Below, in pieces: positions 56,656-64,000 of a stretch of 64,000 bases of DNA. The position numbers were made by a program, and so were the translations under genes. Source of the stretch: Paludibacterium purpuratum (GTDB taxonomy: Bacteria > Pseudomonadota > Gammaproteobacteria > Burkholderiales > Chromobacteriaceae); assembly GCF_004363805.1 (NCBI RefSeq), contig NZ_SNZP01000003.1:228435-292434 (forward strand), in the 5' to 3' direction. The notes below the pieces were generated by a model that was given only the letters and a program-made list of their open reading frames with translations, made no database searches and was not told the origin of the DNA. Position 1 is the first letter of the stretch; each line of letters starts with the position of its first letter.

Positions 56656-59600
56656 ATGAACCATAGACATATTGAACGAGCGTTCTCTCTCTCCGGGGCC
56701 GGCAAGGTCTCGGTGGCGATCGCCTTGGCATTTCTGTTGGGAGAAGCCAGCATGGCGGCCGGCATCGTGTCCGCCGGCGGCGCCAATGGCCCGGCGGTGA
56801 GCACCCAGCCCAACGGCGCCCAGGTGGTGAATATCGTGGCCCCCAGCGCGGCGGGTCTATCGCATAACCAGTTCACCGATTACAACGTCGATCGCTTCGG
56901 CGCCGTGCTCAACAACAGCACCGCGGCCGGTCAATCGACCCTGGCGGGCCAACTGGGCGCCAATGCCGCGCTCGGCGGTCGCGCCGCCAGCGTGATCCTG
57001 GGCGAGGTGGTCAGCCGCAATCCGTCGCTGCTGCTCGGCCAGCAAGAGATTTTCGGCACCAGCGCGGCTTTTGTGCTGGCCAACCCGAACGGTATCACCT
57101 GCAACGGTTGCGGCTTCATCAATACCACGCGCGCCTCGCTGGTGGTCGGTACGCCGACTATCGCCAATGGCCAACTGACCGGCGTGCGTACGGCCGGTAC
57201 GGCCAGCCTGACCATTGGCGCCAGCGGCATCGGCGGCGCCGATGTGCTGGATTTGATCGCGCCGCGCATCGACGCCCGCGCCCTGGTCAAGGGCGGCAGC
57301 GCGATTCGCGCCATCGCGGGTAGCAACGATGTCGGCTATGACGACCTCAAGGTCACCGCCCGACAAGAAGGCGCGCCGTCCAGCTTCGATAGCGTCTTCC
57401 TCGGCGGCATGCAGGCCGGCCGCATTACGGTGCTGAACACGGCGCAAGGCGCCGGCGTCAATATGGGCGGCAAGATCGCCGCCGACGACAGCGTTAGCCT
57501 GACCAGTGCTGGCCGCCTCGACCTGGCGGCGGTACAACTCAAGGCGGGTGGCAATGCCAGTCTGTCCGGCGCTTCGGTCAATGTGCACGGCGCGCTGGTT
57601 CACGATGAAAGCCATGACGCCAGCCAGAGCAAGAGCTGGTTTATCTGGCAAACCGGCGAAACCGATCACAAAACCGATCGCGTCAGCGACACCCTGCAGA
57701 CGGGGCGCATCGATGCGGCGCAACTGACCATCCACGCCGATGGCGAGGCCAGGTTGTCGGCCACCGAAGTGAAGGCCAATCAGGCCAGTATCGACGCGAC
57801 GTCGATTACTTTGGCGACCGAGCGGGGCACGGTGGCGCTGAGCGACAGCCTGTCGCAATGGAAAAACTCATGGAGCCACCAGCAGACCACGCAAAGCCGC
57901 GACGAAACCGTCGCGGGCGCGCAGTTCGACGTGAAACAGGATCTGACGCTCAATGCCAATGGCCCGCTGAGTGCCGAGGCCGCGACGCTTAATGCCGGCG
58001 GCAAGATCGCTTTGACCTCGCGCGCCGATCTGCGCTTGACCGGTACGCAGGAAGCGCACGACAGCTTGGTCAGCAGTAGTCGCAAGAACGAGGGCGCGGC
58101 GCTGGAGACCGGCAGTTGGCATAACGAAACCCACGCCGGGGTACTCAAGACCACCACCATTCATGCCGGCAGCGACCTGACCGTCAGCGCCGATGGCGAC
58201 TTGAACGCACAAGGGGCGAGCATGACGAGCGGCGGCAACGCCGATGTCGGCGCCCTACGCGCGATGACGCTCGGTCTGCTGCGCAACGACACGTCGAGCC
58301 AGAGCCAGGACAGCAAGACCTGGTGGGGCGGCATCGGCGGCGGCGCGCGCAACGACCAGAGCGCCAGCGCCAGTACGGTGGTGGGCAGCAGCCTGAATGC
58401 CGCAGGCGGCATCCACTTGGCGGCCGGCGACGACTTGCAGATCACCGCCAGCCAGATCCATGGCGGCGCCGGCGCCCATGCCGGCTCGCTGCGCGGCAGC
58501 GTCTATATCGATGGCGCGCAGAGCACCAACACCGCCAGCCAAGACACGCGCAAGGGCGGCGTCTTCAATATCACCACCGCCGCCAACCGGCAGACCAGCA
58601 GCACCGGTCAGCAGGTGGGGGCCAGCGTGCGCTCCGACGTCGACCTGACCATCGACAGCGCCAACGATCTGCGCATCGCCGGTAGCCAAGTCGCCGCCAA
58701 GGGCAATGCCAACCTGAGCGCCGGCAATAACCTCGCAGTCAGCACCCAGACCATCAATAGCGCCAGCAACCAGACGCAAACAACGCTCGGCTGGACCGGC
58801 CAGGCCGCCAGCACCGGCGATATGCAATACCGCGCCGGCTTCGGCCTGCAGCAGGTCACCACCACCGACAGCCGCCAGAGCGACACACAGGCTGCTAGCC
58901 AACTCTCCGGCGGTAGCCTGCAAGTCAAGGCCGGCAGCGATCTGACGCTGACCGGCTCGACGCTCGGCGCCGGCAACGGCGGCCTGCAGTTGTCGGGGGA
59001 TCGCGTGAGTCTCAACGCGGCCGACAACAACGTCAGCACCACCCATGGCCAGACGACCAGCGGCGGCGGACTGTACGTCAATGCCGGTGTGGACACCGTC
59101 GGAGGTGGGATCACTTTCGGCAGCGACAGCAAGCAGCAAGCCACGCAAACGCAGAGCGCCCAAGTCAACCAACTGCAAAGCGGCGGCGACTTGCGCATTG
59201 GCGCCGGTACGCTGAATAACCAGGGTAGCCAGATCGGCGCGGCCGGCAATCTGACCGTCAGCGCCGGCGCGATCGCGCAAACTGCCGCCCTGTCGACCAG
59301 CAACAGTCAGAGCAGCGAAACGCAGTGGCACGCGGATATCGGTGCCGGCCTGCAAGTGGGCGATATCGCCCATCCGGTCGTCGACAAACTGACAGGCTTG
59401 CTCAAGGGCCAGCCCCTGGGCGACGACAAGGTCGGTCAAGCGCTATCCGGCGCCGCCACGGCCGTTAAAAACGGTGACTTCAAGGGGGCCGTGGACAGCC
59501 TGAAGGGGCTGGGCACGCCAGGCATCAGCGGACAGATCGTCGCCAGCGGCCAGCACGATCAGGCGCAATCCAGCACCAGTAGCGCCACGGTCGCCAGTAT

Positions 59601-61047
59601 GAGCGGCGCCAGCATCGCCGTGAAAAGCGATGGCCTGCTGACCGACCAGGGCGGCCAATACACCGCCAGCCAAGGACAGGTCAGCCTGACGGCAGGTCAG
59701 TTGCAACTGGGCGCGGCGCAAAACAGCAGCACGGCCAGCCAGCAACACGGCAGCGGCAGCGCATCGGTGAGTGCGGCCACGGTCACCGGCGCCGACCTGA
59801 GCCTGGGCGTCAAGGCGGCCGGCAGCCAATCCGCCAGCCAAGACAGCAGCAACCAGACCCTGGGTAGCCAGATCAAGGGCGCCGGCGGCGTCAGCATCAA
59901 CGTGACCGGCGACGCCAGCTTGACCGCCGCCAGCCTTAACGGCGGCAACGGCGCGGTCAACCTGACCAGCGGCGGCAACCTGACCCTGGCGGCCGGCAGC
60001 GACCGCAGCCAGCACCAGGATAGCCAGTCGGGCGGCAACGGCAGCTTGAACCTGTCGATGACCACCGCGGGCGCGGTGCTCGGCGGTGGCGGCAGCCTGG
60101 GCGTGAATGGCGGCCAGAATGCCAGCGACAAGCAAAGCGCCGTCGGCGGCAGCGTCAATGGCCAAAACGTGAGCTTGCAGGCCGCGCAGAACCTTAGCCT
60201 GGCCGATCAGCAGATCAAGGGCGACCAGGTCGCACTGGGCGCCACCGGCGGTCGTCTCGACATCGGCGGGCAAAGCCAGAGCAGTAGTCAGACCGGCCAG
60301 AGCGTGGCCTTGAACCTGAATGCCAGCGGTTTGCAAACCGGCAGCGGGCAGGGCGGTGGCGAAATCAAGGTCGACCGCTCGACCGCGAACACCGCCGACC
60401 AGCAGGGTAGCCAGATTGCCGCTGGCAGCCTGAGCCTGCAAAGCCAAGGCGATACGGCCATCAGCGGCAGCACGGTCAATAGCTCTAGTCTGAGCGGCAA
60501 CATCGGCGGCAAGCTGACGGTCGGCAGCACCCTGAGCAGCAACGACAGCAGCCATCTTGCCGTGGATGTCAGCGTCAACGGCCACTACCCGGCAGCGACA
60601 ACGCCCGCCGCACCCGCTACGCCCGACACGCAGCCAGCCCCCGCCAAGAGCGGTTGGGATCAAGCGATCCAAACCGTCGAGCAACTGGCGACCGACCCGG
60701 CCAACCTGATCGGCGTTCACGTCGACAGTAGCGAGCAACAGCACCAAGCGGCGGATCACCCCGCCGCGCTGGTCGCCAGCCAGTCGGCCAACCTCGCCGT
60801 GACAGGCGGCAGCACCGTCATCGGCGCCTCGCTGACCCTACCCGCCGGCAGCACCCTGAGCGGCCCGGTGACGAGCTCGCCGCTCGCCGGCAGTGACAGC
60901 CGCCACGCCACCCAGGTGGATCTGTCCGCCAACCCGGCGGACGCGGTCAAGCAGGCCATCGCTAGCCTGCAAGCCGGCAAGGTGCCGTTCGTTTCGACCA
61001 GTGGTAGCGACAAGGACCTGACGGTACCGTCGACTGTTTCCCGCTAA
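56656..61047 (+). CDS. Two-partner secretion exoprotein TpsA (filamentous hemagglutinin-like)
   Basis: 1463 residues, RBS AAGGA upstream. A long signal peptide (about 1-35, MNHRHIERAFSLSGAGKVSVAIALAF onward) precedes a TPS domain (36-270) with the secretion motif ANPNGITCNGCGFINTTRASLVVG, whose CxxC pair is seen in many adhesins. The remainder is repeats rich in Gly, Ser, Asn and Gln (Fil_haemagg type), predicted as a right-handed beta-helix. The C-terminus is a short Pro/Ala-rich linker and a tail without VENN, pretoxin or toxin domains, and no immunity-like ORF follows. It looks like an adhesin/biofilm protein rather than a CdiA toxin. Secreted by the TpsB protein encoded upstream. Confidence 0.9.
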   Translation: MNHRHIERAFSLSGAGKVSVAIALAFLLGEASMAAGIVSAGGANGPAVSTQPNGAQVVNIVAPSAAGLSHNQFTDYNVDRFGAVLNNSTAAGQSTLAGQLGANAALGGRAASVILGEVVSRNPSLLLGQQEIFGTSAAFVLANPNGITCNGCGFINTTRASLVVGTPTIANGQLTGVRTAGTASLTIGASGIGGADVLDLIAPRIDARALVKGGSAIRAIAGSNDVGYDDLKVTARQEGAPSSFDSVFLGGMQAGRITVLNTAQGAGVNMGGKIAADDSVSLTSAGRLDLAAVQLKAGGNASLSGASVNVHGALVHDESHDASQSKSWFIWQTGETDHKTDRVSDTLQTGRIDAAQLTIHADGEARLSATEVKANQASIDATSITLATERGTVALSDSLSQWKNSWSHQQTTQSRDETVAGAQFDVKQDLTLNANGPLSAEAATLNAGGKIALTSRADLRLTGTQEAHDSLVSSSRKNEGAALETGSWHNETHAGVLKTTTIHAGSDLTVSADGDLNAQGASMTSGGNADVGALRAMTLGLLRNDTSSQSQDSKTWWGGIGGGARNDQSASASTVVGSSLNAAGGIHLAAGDDLQITASQIHGGAGAHAGSLRGSVYIDGAQSTNTASQDTRKGGVFNITTAANRQTSSTGQQVGASVRSDVDLTIDSANDLRIAGSQVAAKGNANLSAGNNLAVSTQTINSASNQTQTTLGWTGQAASTGDMQYRAGFGLQQVTTTDSRQSDTQAASQLSGGSLQVKAGSDLTLTGSTLGAGNGGLQLSGDRVSLNAADNNVSTTHGQTTSGGGLYVNAGVDTVGGGITFGSDSKQQATQTQSAQVNQLQSGGDLRIGAGTLNNQGSQIGAAGNLTVSAGAIAQTAALSTSNSQSSETQWHADIGAGLQVGDIAHPVVDKLTGLLKGQPLGDDKVGQALSGAATAVKNGDFKGAVDSLKGLGTPGISGQIVASGQHDQAQSSTSSATVASMSGASIAVKSDGLLTDQGGQYTASQGQVSLTAGQLQLGAAQNSSTASQQHGSGSASVSAATVTGADLSLGVKAAGSQSASQDSSNQTLGSQIKGAGGVSINVTGDASLTAASLNGGNGAVNLTSGGNLTLAAGSDRSQHQDSQSGGNGSLNLSMTTAGAVLGGGGSLGVNGGQNASDKQSAVGGSVNGQNVSLQAAQNLSLADQQIKGDQVALGATGGRLDIGGQSQSSSQTGQSVALNLNASGLQTGSGQGGGEIKVDRSTANTADQQGSQIAAGSLSLQSQGDTAISGSTVNSSSLSGNIGGKLTVGSTLSSNDSSHLAVDVSVNGHYPAATTPAAPATPDTQPAPAKSGWDQAIQTVEQLATDPANLIGVHVDSSEQQHQAADHPAALVASQSANLAVTGGSTVIGASLTLPAGSTLSGPVTSSPLAGSDSRHATQVDLSANPADAVKQAIASLQAGKVPFVSTSGSDKDLTVPSTVSR

Positions 61048-61074
61048 CGCCAAACGATCCCTCTTGGCGACCCA

Positions 61075-61104
61075 CACCCCGATTCTTTGTCGGGGTGTTT
61101 TTTT
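61075..61104 (+). terminator. Intrinsic terminator after tpsA
   Basis: CACCCCGA (61075-61082) pairs with TCGGGGTG (61090-61097), followed by seven T. Confidence 0.92.
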
Positions 61105-61609
61105 GTCAGACAGTAAAAAAACATAATGCATTACCAATTGCGATGGTTTTGGCAAAACTTCTGTTTATCACCAATAACAAAATGACATCCGTATGCGCGG
61201 CGGCGTGGCAAATGTGTTGTAAAAACAGCGAATTTTGCCGACGAAAATGTCTCGGAAAAGGTCTTCTTAAGGGGGATTGGGCGGGCGTTTATGACTTTTT
61301 TACAACACAACTTGTCGCATTGTTGTAATGTTTCAGGAAATTGTCATAAAAATTTCTCTTTTGTTTCCAAATGTTTAGCTATCAAAAAACGCAGGGTGGA
61401 TATTGTGGCGGAAAAATTACACCGGTTGGATAGCATGGGAGGGGGGGAGAAAAGCCGACTGTCGGCAATGTTAATTGACTCTAATATCAGGCACACACAG
61501 AATCATACCCACCTGACATGACGGACAGTGCACAGATTCGCATGCGGGCTCGGACAGCTCCCTGCGCGATCCGCAGGGGCCCTGAATAACAATGTGGAAA
61601 AACGAAAAA
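61105..61609. promoter_or_regulatory. Long porin leader region with repeats and palindromes
   Basis: No ORF is supported in these 505 bases. TGTTGTAA occurs at 61215-61222 and 61321-61328, and its inverse TTACAACA at 61300-61307; the last two form a spaced inverted repeat. GCCGAC-T-GTCGGC (61454-61466) is a palindrome next to TAATAT (61482-61487), a possible -10 element; the -35 at the right distance is weak. A run of seven G is at 61441-61447. CCCTGCG (61560-61566) and CGCAGGG (61572-61578) form a hairpin just before the start codons. Together this suggests tight control of the porin. Confidence 0.5.
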
Positions 61610-62761
61610 ATGAAAAAACTCTCTCTCGTTATGGCGGTAGCGGCAGCGCTGCCGGTGTTGGCTCATGCTGATGTGACCATTTCTGGCTCGTTGAATGTCG
61701 GCATCGACTCGATCAAGTACGCCGGTACCGGCGGTGGCGCCGCCAGCACGGCCCGTACTACGGGTGTCGATGACTTCGGTTCGCAAATCGTCTTCAGCGG
61801 CACGGAAGACCTGGGCAACGGTCTGAAGACCGTGTGGAAGATCTCCAACGGCTTCAACGCCGACGGCGTGGCTACCGATGGTTCTGGTTCCGGCACGCTC
61901 GGCAATCGCGAAACCTACGTGGGTCTGAAGAGCGACACGCTGGGTCAACTGCGTATGGGCAAGTTGAACGACGTACTGCTGGAAACCGAATCGACCGACA
62001 ATATGAACGGTCCGCGTCGTGACTCGGGCGCGCAAGGTGGCGGCAACATCAACACCCCGCTGTATGAAGAAGGCTCCACCCCGGGATACGGCAAGGTCTT
62101 TAGCCTTAGCGGCGGTGACGGTCGTCAAAAGAACACGATCAAGTACGATATGCCGGAGTGGAACGGCATCTCCGGTCAATTGCAGTACACCGCTGGCGAA
62201 ACGACTGTCAATAATAAGTCGGTGAAGAGCCAGTACGGCTTCCACGTGAACTACAACAATGCCGCGACCAACCTGTTCGTCGGTGCTGCTTACTTGGCTG
62301 AGCCGGATCAGGGCGGCAACCACGACAAGACCAGTGCCACCAGCCGTATCGAAGGCGGTTACAACGGTGACAACCTGACCGTGGCCCTGACCTTCAACCA
62401 CGATTCGCTGTACGGCGACACCACCGCAGCCGCAGCCAGCCGCTTCACCACGCTGTATGGCATTTCCAACTCCTCGTCGCACATGAGCGGCAATTCCTGG
62501 GGCACCTACGTTGCCTATCAAATTGGCAATTGGAAGCCGCAAGCTGAGTACTCGCGTCGTCAAGACATCAGCGTTGACGGCCAAAAGCTGTCCACCAGCG
62601 CGTCCGAAGTATCGTTCGAACTGGACTACACCATGAGCAAGCGCACCGGCTTCTACGTTGGTTATGCACAGTTGACCGAAAGCGATGGCCTGAAGAACTT
62701 GCAGCAAGACGACAGCAACAAGTCGAACATGGTATACGCCGGCATGGTGCATCACTTCTAA
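61610..62761 (+). CDS. Gram-negative porin (Neisseria type)
   Basis: A trimeric outer-membrane general porin. 383 residues from ATG 61610, with the classic signal peptide MKKLSLVMAVAAALPVLAHA cleaved before DVTISGSLNVGID; ATG 61592 in the same frame is an alternative. The first strand and DFGSQIVFSGTEDLGNGLKTVWKI follow the Gram_neg_porins family of Betaproteobacteria. Sixteen amphipathic strands are expected, and the chain ends on an aromatic residue (YAGMVHHF), the BAM signal. Two glycine- and asparagine-rich loops are visible. Monocistronic, ended by a terminator. Solute preference is unknown. Confidence 0.95.
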   Translation: MKKLSLVMAVAAALPVLAHADVTISGSLNVGIDSIKYAGTGGGAASTARTTGVDDFGSQIVFSGTEDLGNGLKTVWKISNGFNADGVATDGSGSGTLGNRETYVGLKSDTLGQLRMGKLNDVLLETESTDNMNGPRRDSGAQGGGNINTPLYEEGSTPGYGKVFSLSGGDGRQKNTIKYDMPEWNGISGQLQYTAGETTVNNKSVKSQYGFHVNYNNAATNLFVGAAYLAEPDQGGNHDKTSATSRIEGGYNGDNLTVALTFNHDSLYGDTTAAAASRFTTLYGISNSSSHMSGNSWGTYVAYQIGNWKPQAEYSRRQDISVDGQKLSTSASEVSFELDYTMSKRTGFYVGYAQLTESDGLKNLQQDDSNKSNMVYAGMVHHF

Positions 62762-62792
62762 GACTGCGTAGTAGCTCTACTTTCGAAGATTT

Positions 62793-62821
62793 AAGCCACC
62801 GCCTAGGCGGTGGCTTTTTTT
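62793..62821 (+). terminator. Intrinsic terminator after the porin gene
   Basis: AAGCCACCGCC and GGCGGTGGC flank a two-base loop (stem 62795-62803 with 62806-62814), followed by seven T (62815-62821). Confidence 0.93.
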
Positions 62822-62919
62822 CTGTGAATGATGGAGACAACACCGTCGGGTAGCTTAGGGCGTATCGCTTAGCGCCGCGCTGGCGTGCTTTGCCAGCATG
62901 AGGCCACTATCATCGCCTC

Positions 62920-63765
62920 ATGCCCACCGCCACTCCGCACGACGCCGTGTTCAAGCAATTCCTATCCGACCCGGACACGGCGCGCGATTTTCTCGACATC
63001 CATCTACCGCCGGCATTGCATGACGTATGCGATCTGTCGACGCTACGTTTGGAGCCCAGCAGCTTCATCGAACCCGACCTCAGCGCCTATTACTCGGACA
63101 TCCTCTATTCGGTCGAGACACGAGGTGCACCGAGCTACGTCTATTGCCTGATCGAACATCAGTCGACGCCCGATAGGCTGATGGCTTTCCGCTTAATGCG
63201 CTATTGTCTGGCGGCGATGCAAAGCCATCTACTCAAAGGGCACGGTGCCTTGCCGCTGGTGGTGCCGTTGCTGTTCTATCACGGGCGCCAAAGCCCTTAT
63301 CCGTACAGTACCCATTGGTTCGATTTGTTCGTGCAACCGGAGTTGGCGTCCAGGCTCTATAACCAACCCTTCCCACTGGTCGACGTCACCGTGATCCCCG
63401 ACGAGCAAATCCTGCAACATAAGCGCGTGGCGCTGCTGGAGTTGGTGCAAAAACACATCCGCCAGCGTGATATGATGGAACTGATCGACAAGCTCAGTTT
63501 CCTATTGAGGCTTGGCACCTGCAGCCAAACGCAGGTTGAGGCACTGGTGAATTACATGTTGCAGACCGGCGATACGGCCGAGCCGAAAGCCCTGTTGCAT
63601 GAATTGGCGCACATTGCGCCACAGTATGGAGAGACCGTGATGACCATTGCAGATAGACTACGCGACGCTGCCCGGCAAGAAGGTCGGCAAGAGGGGCGGC
63701 AAGAGGGGCGGCAAGAAGGCCGACAGGAAGGCATGGAGAAAGGCATTCACGAAGGTGTTCGGTAG
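62920..63765 (+). CDS. Rpn-family recombination-promoting nuclease, cut short by an amber codon
   Basis: 281 residues of the Rpn/Transposase_31 family (PD-(D/E)xK fold), DNA endonucleases that promote recombination. Starts MPTATPHDAVFKQFLSDPDTARDFLDIHLP, then DLSAYYSDILYSVETRGAPSYVYCLIEHQSTPDRLMAFRLMRYC in segments, with the catalytic Asp and EHQ motif. Residues 252-271 are five RQEG units. Translation stops at TAG 63763, but the same frame continues with a family-typical tail to TGA 63861. Either one point mutation truncated the gene or the codon is read through. The catalytic domain is complete, so activity is still possible. RBS is not obvious. Confidence 0.82.
   Translation: MPTATPHDAVFKQFLSDPDTARDFLDIHLPPALHDVCDLSTLRLEPSSFIEPDLSAYYSDILYSVETRGAPSYVYCLIEHQSTPDRLMAFRLMRYCLAAMQSHLLKGHGALPLVVPLLFYHGRQSPYPYSTHWFDLFVQPELASRLYNQPFPLVDVTVIPDEQILQHKRVALLELVQKHIRQRDMMELIDKLSFLLRLGTCSQTQVEALVNYMLQTGDTAEPKALLHELAHIAPQYGETVMTIADRLRDAARQEGRQEGRQEGRQEGRQEGMEKGIHEGVR
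63673..63732 (+). repeat. 12-base tandem repeat in the Rpn gene (five units, RQEG)
   Basis: Five copies of a 12-base unit, CGGCAAGAgGgG with minor changes, encode RQEG each. Because the unit is four codons, slippage would change the length of the helix without shifting the frame. Such low-complexity charged linkers are usual near the C-terminus of Rpn proteins. Confidence 0.8.
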
Positions 63766-63861
63766 GTCGCGCGCACGATGCTGGCCAATGGCATCGACCC
63801 TCAAACCGTGATGCAACTCACCGGCTTGACCGAGCAGGAGCTCGATCAGCTTCGGCACTGA
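63766..63861 (+). pseudogene. In-frame C-terminal tail of the Rpn gene beyond the amber stop
   Basis: Reading on past TAG gives VARTMLANGIDPQTVMQLT, then GLTEQELDQLRH and TGA. This is the tail pattern common to Rpn proteins (a helix, then an L-S/T-G-L-S/T-x-E-x-L element). It is therefore former coding sequence separated from its gene by one stop. Confidence 0.75.
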
Positions 63862-63924
63862 TTTTCCTATCGCGGGGCGTTTGACGCCCCCATCCCGCGA
63901 CAGTTGTAGATACTGTTATCCGAG

Positions 63925-64000
63925 TCAAGCGATAAGAAACGAACTGTCGAATGGCTTACCGGATTTCAGTACACCGTGAGCGATATGCACAAGCTTGCGC
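63925..64000 (-). mobile_element. 3' end of an IS110-type transposase (partial, runs off window)
   Basis: On the minus strand the last 75 bases read RKLVHIAHGVLKSGKPFDSS then FLIA and TGA (63925-63927). IS110/IS1111 transposases end this way (RKL-x-x-IA-x-x-VLK-x-G-x-PF/Y). IS110 elements lack long terminal inverted repeats, so the end cannot be fixed; it should lie within about 60 bases past the stop, close to the end of the Rpn gene. An imperfect hairpin (63871-63899) lies in that gap. Confidence 0.72.

Noticed and set aside
61048..61609. Possible immunity gene after tpsA
   Set aside because: No frame there has a ribosome binding site and sensible composition; a terminator follows tpsA within 60 bases.

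Overview
The window looks like chromosomal DNA of a GC-rich betaproteobacterium, most likely Neisseriales/Chromobacteriaceae (Chromobacterium, Paludibacterium or a relative). The reasons are the Neisseria-type porin, the exbB-exbD-lpxK-Trm112-kdsB-adk and kdsD-kdsC-lptCAB-rpoN-hpf-ptsN-hprK-rapZ blocks, full Lpt/LPS genes, and AdhE plus a glucose PTS that suggest a facultative fermenter. The family-level assignment is inference; no 16S rRNA gene is present.

Layout. 1-949: a Fic-domain protein cut by the window edge. 1132-2993: tRNA-Ala, lysC, then a tRNA-Ser/Arg/Glu operon with a near-consensus sigma70 promoter and a terminator. 3186-8490: a diguanylate cyclase convergent with ettA, then ppk1 and yggX. 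8580-14249: the gpmI-envC-ctpA-argA run on the minus strand. 14354-17392: an ArsR-type regulator, xseA and two unrecognised small proteins, with AT-rich gaps. 17666-24578: a fermentation module of adhE, ptsG and a fused EIIA-HPr-EI protein, with a perfect FNR-type box upstream. 25144-28780: exbB-exbD-lpxK-Trm112-kdsB-adk. 28982-35948: an HlyIII-family membrane protein, a histidine kinase/HD-GYP pair, and the ubiX-nnr-eamA operon.

35975-43481 is a long minus-strand cluster that makes Kdo, moves LPS (lptC, lptA, lptB) and carries sigma54, the hibernation factor and nitrogen-PTS regulators (ptsN, hprK, rapZ). A CPA2 antiporter, an AsmA-like protein and tRNA-Gly follow. 48091-52234 holds a compact four-gene signalling cassette: a membrane Hpt/ATPase kinase, a CheY-like receiver, a miniature MCP-like protein and a CheX-type phosphatase. 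This is the least conventional gene set here. Next come a divergent MurA homologue with DdlA, a two-partner secretion pair (TpsB, TpsA), a porin with a long structured leader, and an Rpn-family nuclease whose frame is broken by one amber codon. The last bases are the 3' end of an IS110-type transposase.

Functional links. HprK (37 kb) could phosphorylate the HPr domain of the PTS fusion (24 kb), whose regulatory serine is kept. The diguanylate cyclase and the HD-GYP protein would make and break c-di-GMP. The kdsB, kdsC, kdsD, lpxK and lpt genes serve the same outer leaflet. All functions are read from sequence motifs and gene order; no database search was run.
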